Source of the DNA: Chloroflexota bacterium
GTDB taxonomy: Bacteria; Chloroflexota; Anaerolineae; UBA7937; B3-Chlor
Length of the DNA: 64,000 nucleotides
Reading direction: 5' to 3'
Assembly: GCA_030613785.1 (NCBI GenBank)
Contig: JAUWLF010000004.1
Span: forward strand, 1-64,000
Shown: positions 1 through 9,924 of the stretch, piece after piece
Position numbering within the stretch: position 1 is the first letter of the stretch
Layout: each line of letters opens with the position of its first letter
Position numbers and translations under genes: made by a program
Notes under the pieces: generated by a model
Databases searched by the model: none
The model's input: only the letters and a program-made list of their open reading frames with translations
Told to the model about the DNA's origin: nothing

Positions 1-1
1 C

Positions 2-409
2 AATGCCATCAACCAACTCTATGAGAAGATGTGGCTCTACTACAACTTCTTTCAGCCCGTCATGCGCCTCAGCGAGAAAATCACACAACCGTCCCTCTCT
101 GCCCAAGGCCAACCTTCACGCATCAAACGACGCTTCGACCAAGCCCGAACCCCCTTCGACCGCCTATGTGAAACCGATGCCATCGCGGAAGAAGAGAAAG
201 AACAACTTCGTACTCTTCGCGACCAGGTCAACCCTCGACAGCTCCGGCAAGAGATCCACCAACTCCTCGATCACATCTTCGACTTGCCCGGCGCTGTCCC
301 AGGGAAGACGGAGGACGTCTACGAGACCTTATTTGCACCTACTGAGAGCCAGAAAGGAGAGGGCGCCATGGTAACATTATCATTTGAAAGAATAGCTTCC
401 CTTCGGTAA
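2..409 (+). CDS. C-terminal fragment of a DDE/integrase-type transposase (5' end outside window)
   Basis: Frame 2 reads NAINQLYEKMWLYYNFFQPVMRLSEK...RRFDQARTPFDRL, typical of the C-terminus of integrase-core IS transposases (LYYNFFQPxMKL motif); open at the window edge. Confidence 0.75.
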   Translation, partial: NAINQLYEKMWLYYNFFQPVMRLSEKITQPSLSAQGQPSRIKRRFDQARTPFDRLCETDAIAEEEKEQLRTLRDQVNPRQLRQEIHQLLDHIFDLPGAVPGKTEDVYETLFAPTESQKGEGAMVTLSFERIASLR

Positions 410-422
410 CATTCTTATTTGA
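370..422 (+). repeat. Two 18-bp imperfect direct repeats with 35-bp period at the IS end
   Basis: 370-387 GGTAACATTATCATTTGA and 405-422 GGTAACATTCTTATTTGA (2 mismatches). Confidence 0.8.
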
Positions 423-435
423 CTGGACACGGTGT

Positions 436-464
436 TTGCCAAGGTGCATCGATTGTGATATAAT
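436..464 (+). promoter_or_regulatory. sigma70-type promoter for rpsO
   Basis: TTGCCA (436-441), 17-bp spacer, TATAAT (459-464) with extended -10 TGa. Confidence 0.7.
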
Positions 465-529
465 GTCGTGTAGTCTAGAAGAACTGAGGACAATAACGGT
501 TACGATGAGGTAGCCTAGGGAGGATAGAG

Positions 530-799
530 ATGGCGCTTACGAAGACCGAGAAGGACGCCATCATCGAGGAATACCATATTCACGATGGGGATACCGGTTC
601 GCCGGAAGTGCAGATAGCACTCCTGACCAACAGAATCGATCAGTTGGTGGAGCATCTCAAGGCTCACAAGCACGATGAGCATTCGCGCCTGGGGCTCATC
701 AAGCTGGTTGGTCAGCGCAGGCGGCATCTGAATTATCTCAATGAGACAGGTCCCGACCGGTACAGAGACATCGTGACTCGATTGGGCCTGCGCAAGTAG
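530..799 (+). CDS. rpsO: 30S ribosomal protein S15
   Basis: [36 protein letters not shown]...[10 protein letters not shown] gggagg upstream; followed by pnp. Confidence 0.98.
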   Translation: MALTKTEKDAIIEEYHIHDGDTGSPEVQIALLTNRIDQLVEHLKAHKHDEHSRLGLIKLVGQRRRHLNYLNETGPDRYRDIVTRLGLRK

Positions 800-967
800 T
801 AGAGCTCTTTCGGCGAAGGGGGTGATAAGGTTCGATCCATCCTGTTGTATGAAGGCCAACCTTGAGGCCACAGGGTGGGTGGAGAGCACGCTGATCTGAG
901 AAATCTAGGCCGGGTTGGGAGGCCAAGAATTGGAGAGTGTACCTCACCTTGTTGGCCAGGCATCCGT

Positions 968-1043
968 CAGGCACAGGGTAGCGGTGCCTGGGTGGGATAC
1001 AGTTTCCAGTCCTTGACCTCCAAGCCCGGTTCAATTTGGAGGT
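968..1043 (+). promoter_or_regulatory. pnp leader hairpins, including one that sequesters the Shine-Dalgarno
   Basis: CAGGCAC(968-974)/GTGCCTG(984-990) stem; ACCTCCAA(1016-1023)/TTGGAGGT(1036-1043) perfect 8-bp stem containing the SD GGAGGT before ATG 1050. Confidence 0.55.
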
Positions 1044-1049
1044 AAAGGT

Positions 1050-3224
1050 ATGAGTACGACTTACAATTCAACTATCGGAGACCACTCCATCATCATAGAG
1101 GCGGGTAAGCTCGCCGGCCAGGCTGGGGGCGCGGTTACTGTACGTTGCGGTGACACCGTGGTCCTTGTCACAGCCACAGCATCTAGGGAGCCTCGAGAGA
1201 CAGTTTCCTTCCTGCCGCTGACGGTGGACTATGAAGAGCGCCTCTATGCCGCTGGGAAGATACCCGGCGGCTTTTTCAAGCGCGAGGGCCGTCCTACCGA
1301 ACGGGCGATTCTTCTGTGTAGGATGACCGACAGGTCTCTCCGTCCTCTGTTTGCTCGGGGGCTTCGCAATGACGTCCAAGTCATCGTCACCGCCCTCTCC
1401 GCAGACCAAGAGAACTACTTGGATATCCTGTCCCTGATAGGGGCGTCGGCCGCCCTTTCCATCTCCGACATCCCTTTTCATGGCCCGATAGGGGCGGTGC
1501 GAGTAGGCCTCATCGATGGGCGCCTCGTGTTCAATCCTACGGCCTCTGAGATGGAGCACAGTCTTCTGGATCTGCGCATGGCCGGGACCTCTGAGGGAGT
1601 GGTTATGGTGGAGGCCGGCGCTAAGGAGATCACGGAAGACATGATCGTGGAAGCTATCACACTGGGCCACAAAGCCATGCAGGAAGTGATCCAGGTTCAG
1701 GGGAGAATGAAGGAGGAGATTGGCAAGCCTGAGGGGACCTTCACGTACTCTATGGTCCAGGATGAGGTGGTGGAAGCTGTTCATGCCTGGGGAAGTGGCA
1801 AGGTGTGGGCGGCTCTCGCCGGTGTCAACGGCAAGAAAGATCTGAGCAAGGGGCTCGATGCCCTCCGGTCGGACTTGGCGGAGAAGTTCGGGGATGCATA
1901 TCCCCAGGAACAGTTGGAGGCTGCCTTCGACCAACTGATGAAGGACGAGGTCCGTCAGGGTGTGCTGAGAGAGAATCGTCGCCTTGATGGCCGAGACGTG
2001 ACCACGGTGCGACCCATAAACTGCGAGGTGGGGTTGTTGCCTCGAGCGCACGGGTCAGGCCTTTTCAGTCGCGGAGAGACTCAGGTTTTGACAATCGCTA
2101 CATTGGGAACGGTTAGTGACGAGCAGCGCTTGGATGGCCTCGGCACAGAGGAGTCCAAGCGCTTCATGCATCATTACAACTTCCCGCCTTACAGCACCGG
2201 TGAGACTTGGTTCCTCAGATCTCCGAAGCGTCGTGAGATTGGCCATGGAGCCTTGGCTGAGACAGCTCTTTTGCCACTCATTCCTGAGCCAGACGAGTTT
2301 CCATATACCATCCGTCTGGTGTCTGAGGTCCTGTCTTCCAACGGCTCTACCTCCATGGCCAGCGTGTGTGCTACCTCCCTGGCGCTGATGGATGCCGGTG
2401 TGCCCATCAGGGAGCCCATTGCGGGCATGGCGATGGGACTGATCAGAGAGGATGATCGGTACGTGATCCTCACAGACATCATGGGTGTGGAAGACGCGTT
2501 GGGGGATATGGACTTTAAGGTGGCGGGGACGAGGCAGGGCATAACAGCGCTTCAGATGGACATCAAGGTCTCGAACATCGGTTCTGACCTTCTGACAGAA
2601 GCACTGGCCCAGGCTAGAGAAGGTCGCCTTGTCGCGCTGGACAGGATGGACGAGACGATCCCCCAGGCACGGGACGATCTGTCCCCCTATGCGCCGCGAA
2701 TCTCCCTTATCAAGATCGATCCCGAGAAGATCGGGCTGGTGATAGGTCCGGGAGGCAAGACCATTCGGAAGATCATCGAGGAGACGGGGGTCAAGATCGA
2801 CGTAGAGGATGATGGTACTGTCTTCATCGCCTCAACGGATGCCGAGGGTAGCGAGAAGGCCATAGAAATGGTCCGGGCATTGACGGAAGACCCGGAGATC
2901 GGCAAGATCTATACCGGCACCGTGAAACGAGTGACGGATTTTGGCGCCTTTGTCGAGATACTGCCCGGAAGAGATGGCTTGGTGCACATTTCTCAACTCG
3001 CCGACTATCACGTACCCAGCGTAGGGGACGTGGTACGTGTGGGCGACGAGGTAATGGTCATGGTCATTGATATCGACGCGGAGAACAAGATCAGACTTTC
3101 CCGACGGGCGGTCTTGGAGGGCTGGAGCCCCGAGAAGGCAAGGGAGATGGACAGAAAGCCGGGTCAGAGGAGAAGACCTGAGTCATCGAGAGACGGGGGG
3201 CGGTCTTCTCGAAGGGGTAGATAA
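1050..3224 (+). CDS. pnp: Polyribonucleotide nucleotidyltransferase (PNPase)
   Basis: Two RNase PH-like domains, KH domain ([29 protein letters not shown]), S1 domain ([31 protein letters not shown]). Confidence 0.98.
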   Translation: MSTTYNSTIGDHSIIIEAGKLAGQAGGAVTVRCGDTVVLVTATASREPRETVSFLPLTVDYEERLYAAGKIPGGFFKREGRPTERAILLCRMTDRSLRPLFARGLRNDVQVIVTALSADQENYLDILSLIGASAALSISDIPFHGPIGAVRVGLIDGRLVFNPTASEMEHSLLDLRMAGTSEGVVMVEAGAKEITEDMIVEAITLGHKAMQEVIQVQGRMKEEIGKPEGTFTYSMVQDEVVEAVHAWGSGKVWAALAGVNGKKDLSKGLDALRSDLAEKFGDAYPQEQLEAAFDQLMKDEVRQGVLRENRRLDGRDVTTVRPINCEVGLLPRAHGSGLFSRGETQVLTIATLGTVSDEQRLDGLGTEESKRFMHHYNFPPYSTGETWFLRSPKRREIGHGALAETALLPLIPEPDEFPYTIRLVSEVLSSNGSTSMASVCATSLALMDAGVPIREPIAGMAMGLIREDDRYVILTDIMGVEDALGDMDFKVAGTRQGITALQMDIKVSNIGSDLLTEALAQAREGRLVALDRMDETIPQARDDLSPYAPRISLIKIDPEKIGLVIGPGGKTIRKIIEETGVKIDVEDDGTVFIASTDAEGSEKAIEMVRALTEDPEIGKIYTGTVKRVTDFGAFVEILPGRDGLVHISQLADYHVPSVGDVVRVGDEVMVMVIDIDAENKIRLSRRAVLEGWSPEKAREMDRKPGQRRRPESSRDGGRSSRRGR

Positions 3225-3278
3225 GCAGATAGGCAAGGTGCATCACTGCGTGATGATACCTAGGGTGTTGAGAGATGG

Positions 3279-3320
3279 AAGACGCCATTAGGACACATCT
3301 GGCGATTGATGGCGTCTTTT
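3279..3320 (+). terminator. Intrinsic terminator/attenuator-like hairpin between pnp and the P-ATPase
   Basis: AAGACGCCAT(3279-3288)...ATGGCGTCTT(3309-3318) followed by TT; 10-bp perfect stem with a 20-nt loop. Confidence 0.55.
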
Positions 3321-3339
3321 GCTGTCTGTGGAGGAGTTG

Positions 3340-6045
3340 GTGAGCGAGATCAAGGAGTATGCTCTGGAGGCGGATGCCGTTGTAGAGCGTTGGAGAACCG
3401 ATCCAGAGCTAGGCCTCGCTGATGATGTGGCCGAACAGAGGCTGAGGGAGTTCGGTCCGAACCGTCTAGAGGAGGAAGGACGGGTATCTCCCTGGCGTCA
3501 GTTCGCCGGCCAGTTCACAGGGTTCATCATCTTGGTGTTGATTGGTGCCGCTGTCGTTTCCGGACTTCTTCAAGAGTGGATAGATGCCATAGCCATCCTG
3601 GTCATCGTCCTGTTGAACGCGATTCTGGGCTTTGTGCAGGAGTACCGGGCTGAGCGAGCCTTGGAGGCTCTGAAGAAGATGGCGGCTCCATTAGCCAGGG
3701 TGGTTCGCGGTGGCGAGGTAAAGAGCATTCCGGCCGAGGAGGTTGTTCCTGGCGATATCCTTGCCTTGGAGATGGGTGATCTGGTGCCTGCCGACGCCAG
3801 GTTGCTGGTAGACAACCTTCTCAAGGTGGATGAGGCATCGCTGACGGGGGAATCCGTCCCGGCCAAGAAATCAGCCAGATTTGCGGCCGATGAGAATGCA
3901 CCGCTGGCGGATCGTCGTAACATGGTTTACTTCGGAACGGTCATCACCTACGGAAATGCCAAGGGCGTGGTCACAGACACGGGGATGGGAACGGAACTGG
4001 GAAGGATCGCCCACCTGGTGCAGACGATGGGCCGGGAAATCACCCCTCTACAGAGGCAGTTGGACAGGGTTGGCCGGTTGCTGGTCTATGGGTGTCTGCT
4101 GATCGTTGCCATTGTCTTCGCACTGGGTCTGTGGCGTGGGGTCCCCTTGGTGGAGATGTTTCTCACCGCTGTGACCCTGGCGGTGGCAGCCATCCCAGAA
4201 GGGCTTCCAGCCGTGGTCACCATCGCACTTGCCCTGGGGGTTAGACGCATGGTTCAGCGCAACGCGCTGATCAGAAAGCTTCCCTCAGTGGAGACTCTGG
4301 GCTCCGCCACCGTCATCTGCACCGACAAGACAGGCACTCTCACACAGAGTGAGATGACGGTGCGCAAGATTGGGTTCCTGGACAGGGTCATTGATGTCAC
4401 TGGTGGCGGATACGAGCCCGAGGGGGATTTCCAGCTCGATGGCCGGTCCGTTGGCCACGAGGATCGTGACTTGCAGGTGGCACTGAAAATCGGTGTCTTG
4501 TGCAATAACGCGAATCTCAAGCAGAAGGGGAACGGAGATGCCAGTTGGCACATCATCGGCGATCCGACGGAGGGAGCTCTTCTCACATTGGCGGCCAAAG
4601 CTGGTCTATGGCGGGCTGATCTGGAGAAGGTCTACACCTTGCTGGCGGAGCTCCCTTTCGATTCCAATCGCAAGCTGATGACTGCCATCTGGAGAAAGCC
4701 CGCAGGAGGGGTGATCGCTTGTGTGAAGGGGGCCCCGGACGTTATTCTGGGCCTTTGCACCCATGTGCAGGACGACGGAGAGGTGAGGCAGATAACCGCT
4801 GATGAGAAGGAAGAACTCCTGGAGCTGAACAACCGGTTTGCCAACGAAGCGATGCGCCTCTTGGCCGTGGCGCACCGGGATCTGGACGAGGATGGCAAAG
4901 AGCCGGCGATCGACAGAGTGGAGCATGACCTGGTCTTCGCAGGTCTGATGGCCATGAAGGATCCGCCAAGACCGGAGGCCAGGGAGGCGATTGCCACGGC
5001 CAGGCGAGCAGGCCTGGAGGTGGTGATGATCACGGGGGATCACAAAAGCACGGCGGTGGCGATCGGTAATGATCTCAAGCTTCTCCGCGAGGGAGACCTC
5101 GCTCTTAGGGGACCGGAGTTGGATCAGATCGACGATGAGCGACTGTCGGAGATCGTGGAGAGGGTAAGGGTCTACGCGCGTGTGTCGCCGGAGCACAAAC
5201 TGCGAATCGTCCAGGCGTGGAAAAGTAGAGGGCACATTGTAGCGATGACTGGTGATGGGGTGAACGATGCGCCGGCCTTGAAGGAAGCCGATATCGGCAT
5301 CGCTATGGGTATCACGGGCACAGATGTGAGCAAGGAGGCGTCCGACATGATCCTCACGGACGACAACTTCGTTTCCATTGTGGCCGCCGTCGAAGAAGGG
5401 CGCGCGATCTTCGACAACATTCGTCGCTTCATCCATTTCCTTCTTTCATGTAACATAGGGGAAGTACTTGCCATGTTCCTGGCTGCCTTGCTTGGGATGC
5501 CTCTTCCTCTATTGCCCATTCAGATTTTGTGGGTAAACCTGGCCACCGATAGCCTACCCGCTTTGGCTTTGGGTGTGGAGCCAGCCGAGCCGGGGGTCAT
5601 GGAACGGCCTCCTCGACCGTCAACGGAGGGCATCATCACCAGGAGCATGGCCCGCATGATGGCCGTTCAAGGCTTGATCATCGGCCTGCTAACCTTGGCA
5701 GCGTTCGTGCTCGAATACTATGTTCTCGGCGGAGGAGTGGAGAGGGCTCGGGTAATGGCCTTCTCCACGACCATTCTTGCACAGAACGTCCACGCTTTCA
5801 ATGTCCGCAGTAACAGATACTCTGTTTTTGAGTTGGGTCTTTTCTCCAACCCGTGGCTGGTGGCGGCTTTCGGTGTTGTAGTTCTCAGTGAGTTAGTGAT
5901 CATCTATGTGCCCTTTTTCCAGCCCATCTTCAAGACGATGCCTCTAACCCTGTTCGATTGGGGCATTGTGGTGAGTCTGGGTCTGATGCCGCTGGTGATC
6001 GTAGAGCTGATCAAATTGGCAAATAGGCTACTTGGGCGAAGGTAG
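3340..6045 (+). CDS. Cation-transporting P-type ATPase (Ca2+/SERCA-PMCA-like)
   Basis: DKTGTLTQSEMTV, TGES, MTGDGVNDAPALKEADIGIAMG motifs; N-terminal cation ATPase domain. The ORF is open from TTG 3319 but that start overlaps the terminator tail; GTG 3340 follows GGAGGAG. Confidence 0.93.
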   Translation: MSEIKEYALEADAVVERWRTDPELGLADDVAEQRLREFGPNRLEEEGRVSPWRQFAGQFTGFIILVLIGAAVVSGLLQEWIDAIAILVIVLLNAILGFVQEYRAERALEALKKMAAPLARVVRGGEVKSIPAEEVVPGDILALEMGDLVPADARLLVDNLLKVDEASLTGESVPAKKSARFAADENAPLADRRNMVYFGTVITYGNAKGVVTDTGMGTELGRIAHLVQTMGREITPLQRQLDRVGRLLVYGCLLIVAIVFALGLWRGVPLVEMFLTAVTLAVAAIPEGLPAVVTIALALGVRRMVQRNALIRKLPSVETLGSATVICTDKTGTLTQSEMTVRKIGFLDRVIDVTGGGYEPEGDFQLDGRSVGHEDRDLQVALKIGVLCNNANLKQKGNGDASWHIIGDPTEGALLTLAAKAGLWRADLEKVYTLLAELPFDSNRKLMTAIWRKPAGGVIACVKGAPDVILGLCTHVQDDGEVRQITADEKEELLELNNRFANEAMRLLAVAHRDLDEDGKEPAIDRVEHDLVFAGLMAMKDPPRPEAREAIATARRAGLEVVMITGDHKSTAVAIGNDLKLLREGDLALRGPELDQIDDERLSEIVERVRVYARVSPEHKLRIVQAWKSRGHIVAMTGDGVNDAPALKEADIGIAMGITGTDVSKEASDMILTDDNFVSIVAAVEEGRAIFDNIRRFIHFLLSCNIGEVLAMFLAALLGMPLPLLPIQILWVNLATDSLPALALGVEPAEPGVMERPPRPSTEGIITRSMARMMAVQGLIIGLLTLAAFVLEYYVLGGGVERARVMAFSTTILAQNVHAFNVRSNRYSVFELGLFSNPWLVAAFGVVVLSELVIIYVPFFQPIFKTMPLTLFDWGIVVSLGLMPLVIVELIKLANRLLGRR

Positions 6046-6073
6046 TCACCATCAGTGCCTTGGGGAGGGAACG

Positions 6074-7255
6074 ATGTCCAAGCCCTGGAGCGACACGACC
6101 AAGCGTTGGGTAGTTCTCGCCGTCATCGTGGCGGGGGCTGTACTCCTGTTCAGGGTTCGTAGTCTACTTCCTCCTGTGATTCTTGCTTTTCTCCTGGCCT
6201 ATCTCCTCAACCCCTTGGTGGAAGCTCTGATGCGACTCCGCCTCTCCCGCACCAAGGCCACCGTCCTCACGTATCTGATCCTACTGATCGTCGCGGTGGT
6301 TGGGGCCTCGATTTTGGTGCCCATGGTGGTGCAACAGGTCTCGTCCATCAACGTGGACCTGCTGGCCATCTACGAAAGTGCGCTGGAGTTCATGTCCGAC
6401 CACCAGACGATCACCTTTCGTGAGTATACGGTGGAGTTGTCCGACGTCTTCGACAGGTTGGAGGACAGCCTGATACAACTGGTCACGGGCTTTGCGTCGC
6501 GGTCGGCCAAGGAGTTGGTTGATATAGCATTTGGGGTCGCGGCCGGATTCGCGTCCACTCTCGTGTGGTTGATCTTCATCCTCATCGTCTCCTTCTGGGT
6601 AGCGAGGGATGCCGATTTGATTAGCAGAGTCCTGGAAGGGCTGATGCCGATTGACTATCAGGACGAGTTCGTGAATCTACGGGCTAAGGTGGGCACTATC
6701 TGGGACTCTTTCTTCCGAGGGTTGCTTCTCCTGTCCTTGACGGTGGGCGTGATCACAACGGTCTCCATGTGGCTCGCAGGAGTGAAGAACGCGTTGTTGC
6801 TGGGCATGCTGGCTGGCGTCTTGGAGGTGGTCCCCACTATTGGTCCCATCATCGCCTGCATTCCGGCCGTCGCTGTGGCTTTCTTCCAAGGTTCAACTCA
6901 TCTACCTATCCCCAACGGATGGTTCGCTCTCTTGGTCTTGGGTTTGTACGTGCTGATACAGCAGGTGGAGAACAACTTCTTGGCGCCGCGGATTATCGGC
7001 AGCAGCGTCAAGATCCATCCTCTGGTCGCGTTGGTGGGAGCCATCGCCGGGTACAGCGTGGCAGGCATCCTGGGTGCCTTCTTGGCAGCACCTCTGATAG
7101 GTAGTTCTCGAATTCTGGGAGAATACATCTACCGCAAGCTCGTGCAGGTGGAGCCGGCGCCGGAGGAGCCTGAAACGCCGGACGCGTCTGGTGAAGGGAG
7201 AGAACCTGGAGCCCAGAGCGACGTTACGACAGAGCATGATGGGCAGTCTTCCTGA
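6074..7255 (+). CDS. AI-2E family transporter (putative permease)
   Basis: Multi-TM protein with LLPPVILAFLLAYLLNPLVEAL and C-terminal NNFLAPRIIGSSVKIHPLVALVGAIAGYSVAGILGAFLAAPL; SD ggaggg before ATG 6074. Confidence 0.9.
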   Translation: MSKPWSDTTKRWVVLAVIVAGAVLLFRVRSLLPPVILAFLLAYLLNPLVEALMRLRLSRTKATVLTYLILLIVAVVGASILVPMVVQQVSSINVDLLAIYESALEFMSDHQTITFREYTVELSDVFDRLEDSLIQLVTGFASRSAKELVDIAFGVAAGFASTLVWLIFILIVSFWVARDADLISRVLEGLMPIDYQDEFVNLRAKVGTIWDSFFRGLLLLSLTVGVITTVSMWLAGVKNALLLGMLAGVLEVVPTIGPIIACIPAVAVAFFQGSTHLPIPNGWFALLVLGLYVLIQQVENNFLAPRIIGSSVKIHPLVALVGAIAGYSVAGILGAFLAAPLIGSSRILGEYIYRKLVQVEPAPEEPETPDASGEGREPGAQSDVTTEHDGQSS

Positions 7256-7940
7256 TGCCCCGGCCTTCCTTGAGGCCAAAGCCAGGGTTGAGGCCATCTT
7301 CTTCGATCTCGATGGGACTCTGATCGACACCGATGACGCCCTGCTGGAAGCGGTGGCCAAGAGACTGGAGCGGCTGCGCGGTCTGTTCCCTGAAAGGGAT
7401 CCAAGGCCTCTTCTCCGCCGTGCTATGCTCGCCGCCGAGGGCCCTGTTAACCGCCTTATGACTCTTCTCGATATGGTTGGATTGGATGACAATCTCTTTT
7501 CCATCGGTGATCGTTTGCGCCGCGTGAGGGGCATGCAGGTGCGGGGAGAGTTCGCGGCTGTCGAGGGCATCGTCGAGATGCTACATGCTTTGCACGATAC
7601 CTATCGGCTGGGGGTCATAACCACTCGCTCTCGACAGGATGCTTTGGCTTTCCTTCGACAGTTCGAGTTGGAGGAGTACTTTCAGGTGGTCGTCGCGCGC
7701 GAGGATACCTGGCGGCTGAAGCCCCATCCAGAGCCGATCCACTCTGCTGCTGGCTCTGTTGGCCTGTCATCCGCACAGTGCGCCATGGTGGGAGACACTG
7801 CTGTGGACATCGTCTCTGCCAAGGCGGCAGGAAGCTATGCAATAGGGGTGTTGTGCGGTTTCGGGGACGTGGAGGATCTCACCTCAGCGGGGGCTGACCT
7901 GATACTGGAGGGGACCGCACAGCTCAGAGCGTGGTTCTAG
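7236..7940 (+). CDS. HAD-superfamily hydrolase
   Basis: FFDLDGTLIDTDD nucleophile motif, ITTRS, LKPHPEPI, MVGDTAVDIVSAKAAG. Confidence 0.9.
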   Translation: MMGSLPDAPAFLEAKARVEAIFFDLDGTLIDTDDALLEAVAKRLERLRGLFPERDPRPLLRRAMLAAEGPVNRLMTLLDMVGLDDNLFSIGDRLRRVRGMQVRGEFAAVEGIVEMLHALHDTYRLGVITTRSRQDALAFLRQFELEEYFQVVVAREDTWRLKPHPEPIHSAAGSVGLSSAQCAMVGDTAVDIVSAKAAGSYAIGVLCGFGDVEDLTSAGADLILEGTAQLRAWF

Positions 7941-7955
7941 AATCCCACAAAAGCC

Positions 7956-8501
7956 TCAGATCACGATTTCTTGTCCTGCTTCTGCTTTCTCCCCTGATGG
8001 CTCGATGCGATGTAGTTTGTCCAGGCTCTCGACGCGATCAACGAATAGTTTGCCGTTGAGGTGGTCAATCTCATGTTGTAGCACCCTTGCCATCAGGCCT
8101 TTTCCCCGTAGTCGTATCCGTTTCCCTCGTCGGTCCTGTGCCTTGATGACGACTCTGGCCGCTCGCTTGACTTCACCCACATAGGCGGGCAGGGACAGGC
8201 ACCCCTCCTCGCTTTCCTGCTCACCCCAACTCTTGACAATCTCAGGGTTGCAGATGACTATCAATCTGCCGCGATGGTGGTCTTCGTTCTCCTCTTCTTC
8301 CTCGCTCTGGGGGAGATGGATCACAGCGACCCTCAAGGCCACGCCGAGCTGAGGTGCCGCGAGCCCGATCCCCGGGGCGGCATGCATGGTTTCCACCAAG
8401 TCGTCTATCAACCCTTGCAGGGGGGGGCCGAAGTCACGCACCTTTTTCGCCTTCTGTCTCAATACTGGGTCACTGCTTTGCGAGAGAGGCCTGATGGCCA
8501 T
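7956..8501 (-). CDS. def: Peptide deformylase
   Basis: GIGLAAPQLGV, EGCLSLPAYVGEVKR, LQHEIDHLNGKLFVDRV motifs. Confidence 0.97.
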   Translation of the reverse strand: MAIRPLSQSSDPVLRQKAKKVRDFGPPLQGLIDDLVETMHAAPGIGLAAPQLGVALRVAVIHLPQSEEEEENEDHHRGRLIVICNPEIVKSWGEQESEEGCLSLPAYVGEVKRAARVVIKAQDRRGKRIRLRGKGLMARVLQHEIDHLNGKLFVDRVESLDKLHRIEPSGEKAEAGQEIVI

Positions 8502-8554
8502 TGGTCTTCCTCCGTCTGTCTCAGCCCTGTTTGGGAAGGCCGATATCGTCTTCG

Positions 8555-8583
8555 ATTCTAGCGTCTGCGTTTGACGGTGTCAA
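8555..8583 (-). promoter_or_regulatory. sigma70-type promoter for def
   Basis: On minus strand TTGACA, 17-bp spacer, TAGAAT. Confidence 0.75.
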
Positions 8584-8587
8584 ACGC
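8567..8587. repeat. 9-bp perfect inverted repeat overlapping the -35 of the def promoter (candidate operator)
   Basis: GCGTTTGAC-GGT-GTCAAACGC. Confidence 0.6.
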
Positions 8588-8618
8588 TTTGCATCACGGC
8601 TGCAAGAGGCAGGCTCGG

Positions 8619-9851
8619 CTATGGCGACTCCAGATGCAGCAAAGCTACGGCTTCTATGTGGCAGGTTTGGGGAAACATGTCTAGAGGTTGGATCTCTACC
8701 AGCTCGTAACCGCCCTGGACGAGTCTTCCCAGATCACGGGCCAGCGTGGCTGGGTCACAAGACACATAGACCACCTTTCTGGGAGCCAGGTTCAATAGTG
8801 CCGCTAGCGCTTTCTCATGGCATCCCTGGCGAGGGGGATCGAGGATGACCGCGTCCGCTTGCTGGTCCAGGCTGGGTAGTATCTCCTCCGTACGGCCCTG
8901 AATGTATTGCACGTTCTCCAGGTCCTGCGAGTTGAACCGGGCGTCAGCAATGGCGGCTTCGCTTTCGTCTATTCCGACGACGGTGCTCACCGCATCTGCC
9001 AAACTCAACCCGAGGACACCTACGCCGCAGTAGACGTCCAGTAGCGCCTCATTCCCCTGAGGGCTCAGATACTGCTGCACGGTCTTCACCAGGTGCTCAA
9101 GCTGGGCGGTGTTGACTTGGAAGAAACTGGTGCTAGAAATCCGAAAGCACCGGCCAGCGGCGTTCTCGGTGATGTAGTTGTGGCCCACGTAGGTGACCGG
9201 CGTTCCGTCCTCCAGCAGGAGGACGCAGGAGACGGGCACGTCCGCCTCGAGCGCTGGTGCGGTCTCCCCGACAGTCTCCAGAATCAGGAGCTGTTCACCT
9301 GTGGTTACACCGGCACGTATTGATACTCCTTTCAGTTCGGGGAAGTCTATCTCCAGAGCGGAGAAGACCTCGGTCAGAAGGGGATGCATGACATGGCACT
9401 CTCGTATGGGCACCACGCGGTGTTCCCTCGGTGCCAGGAAGCCAAGTTGTCCGCCGTGGTCGAGGTGTAGTTGCACACGGTTGCGGTAGTTCCAGGGGTC
9501 CCTCATGCGAAGAGTCGGTCTCACAAGCACATCAGCCAGGTGGCCGACACGTTTCAACTGGGACCGCAGTATCTCCTCGCGAAAGTGCAGCTGAGTCCCA
9601 TGCGCGATGTGCTGCCAGTCGCAGCCTCCGCAGGTGCCAAAGTGGGGGCAACGGGGCTCAACCCGCTGTGGTGATGCGGTCACCACTTCCTTCAGGCGGG
9701 CGCGACCGTACCTGGGCTTCTCCTCGACGAGCTCAACGAGGAGCTCCTCCCCGGGGAGAGCGTAGGGCACGAAGAGCACCTTGCCCTCGTAGCGAGCAAC
9801 TGCGTCACCACCGTGAGCGATGTCCGTTGTCTTGACTTCTATGGTGCTCAC
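8619..9851 (-). CDS. rlmD: 23S rRNA (uracil-C5)-methyltransferase, RlmD/RumA family
   Basis: N-terminal TRAM-like domain, 4Fe-4S cysteines CPHFGTCGGCDWQH, ILDPPRQGC and VYVSCDPATLARDL motifs. Confidence 0.88.
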   Translation of the reverse strand: MSTIEVKTTDIAHGGDAVARYEGKVLFVPYALPGEELLVELVEEKPRYGRARLKEVVTASPQRVEPRCPHFGTCGGCDWQHIAHGTQLHFREEILRSQLKRVGHLADVLVRPTLRMRDPWNYRNRVQLHLDHGGQLGFLAPREHRVVPIRECHVMHPLLTEVFSALEIDFPELKGVSIRAGVTTGEQLLILETVGETAPALEADVPVSCVLLLEDGTPVTYVGHNYITENAAGRCFRISSTSFFQVNTAQLEHLVKTVQQYLSPQGNEALLDVYCGVGVLGLSLADAVSTVVGIDESEAAIADARFNSQDLENVQYIQGRTEEILPSLDQQADAVILDPPRQGCHEKALAALLNLAPRKVVYVSCDPATLARDLGRLVQGGYELVEIQPLDMFPQTCHIEAVALLHLESP

Positions 9852-9924
9852 TCTCTCGCGGAAATTGATGCGGATCCTACGGGCATGGTGTAATGGGCGC
9901 TTCGACTGCTGAGAGAGAAGAGGT

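Larger units (their letters stand above)
1..422 (+). mobile_element. Right end of an insertion sequence
   Basis: Transposase C-terminus followed immediately by two imperfect 18-bp direct repeats (GGTAACATTATCATTTGA / GGTAACATTCTTATTTGA), which look like IS-end transposase-binding repeats. Confidence 0.6.

Noticed and set aside
1068-2051. 327-aa minus-strand ORF opposite pnp
   Set aside because: Antisense shadow of a strongly coding gene; no recognisable family.
4606-5436. 276-aa minus-strand ORF opposite the P-ATPase
   Set aside because: Antisense shadow ORF with no domain signal; the plus strand has full P-ATPase motifs.
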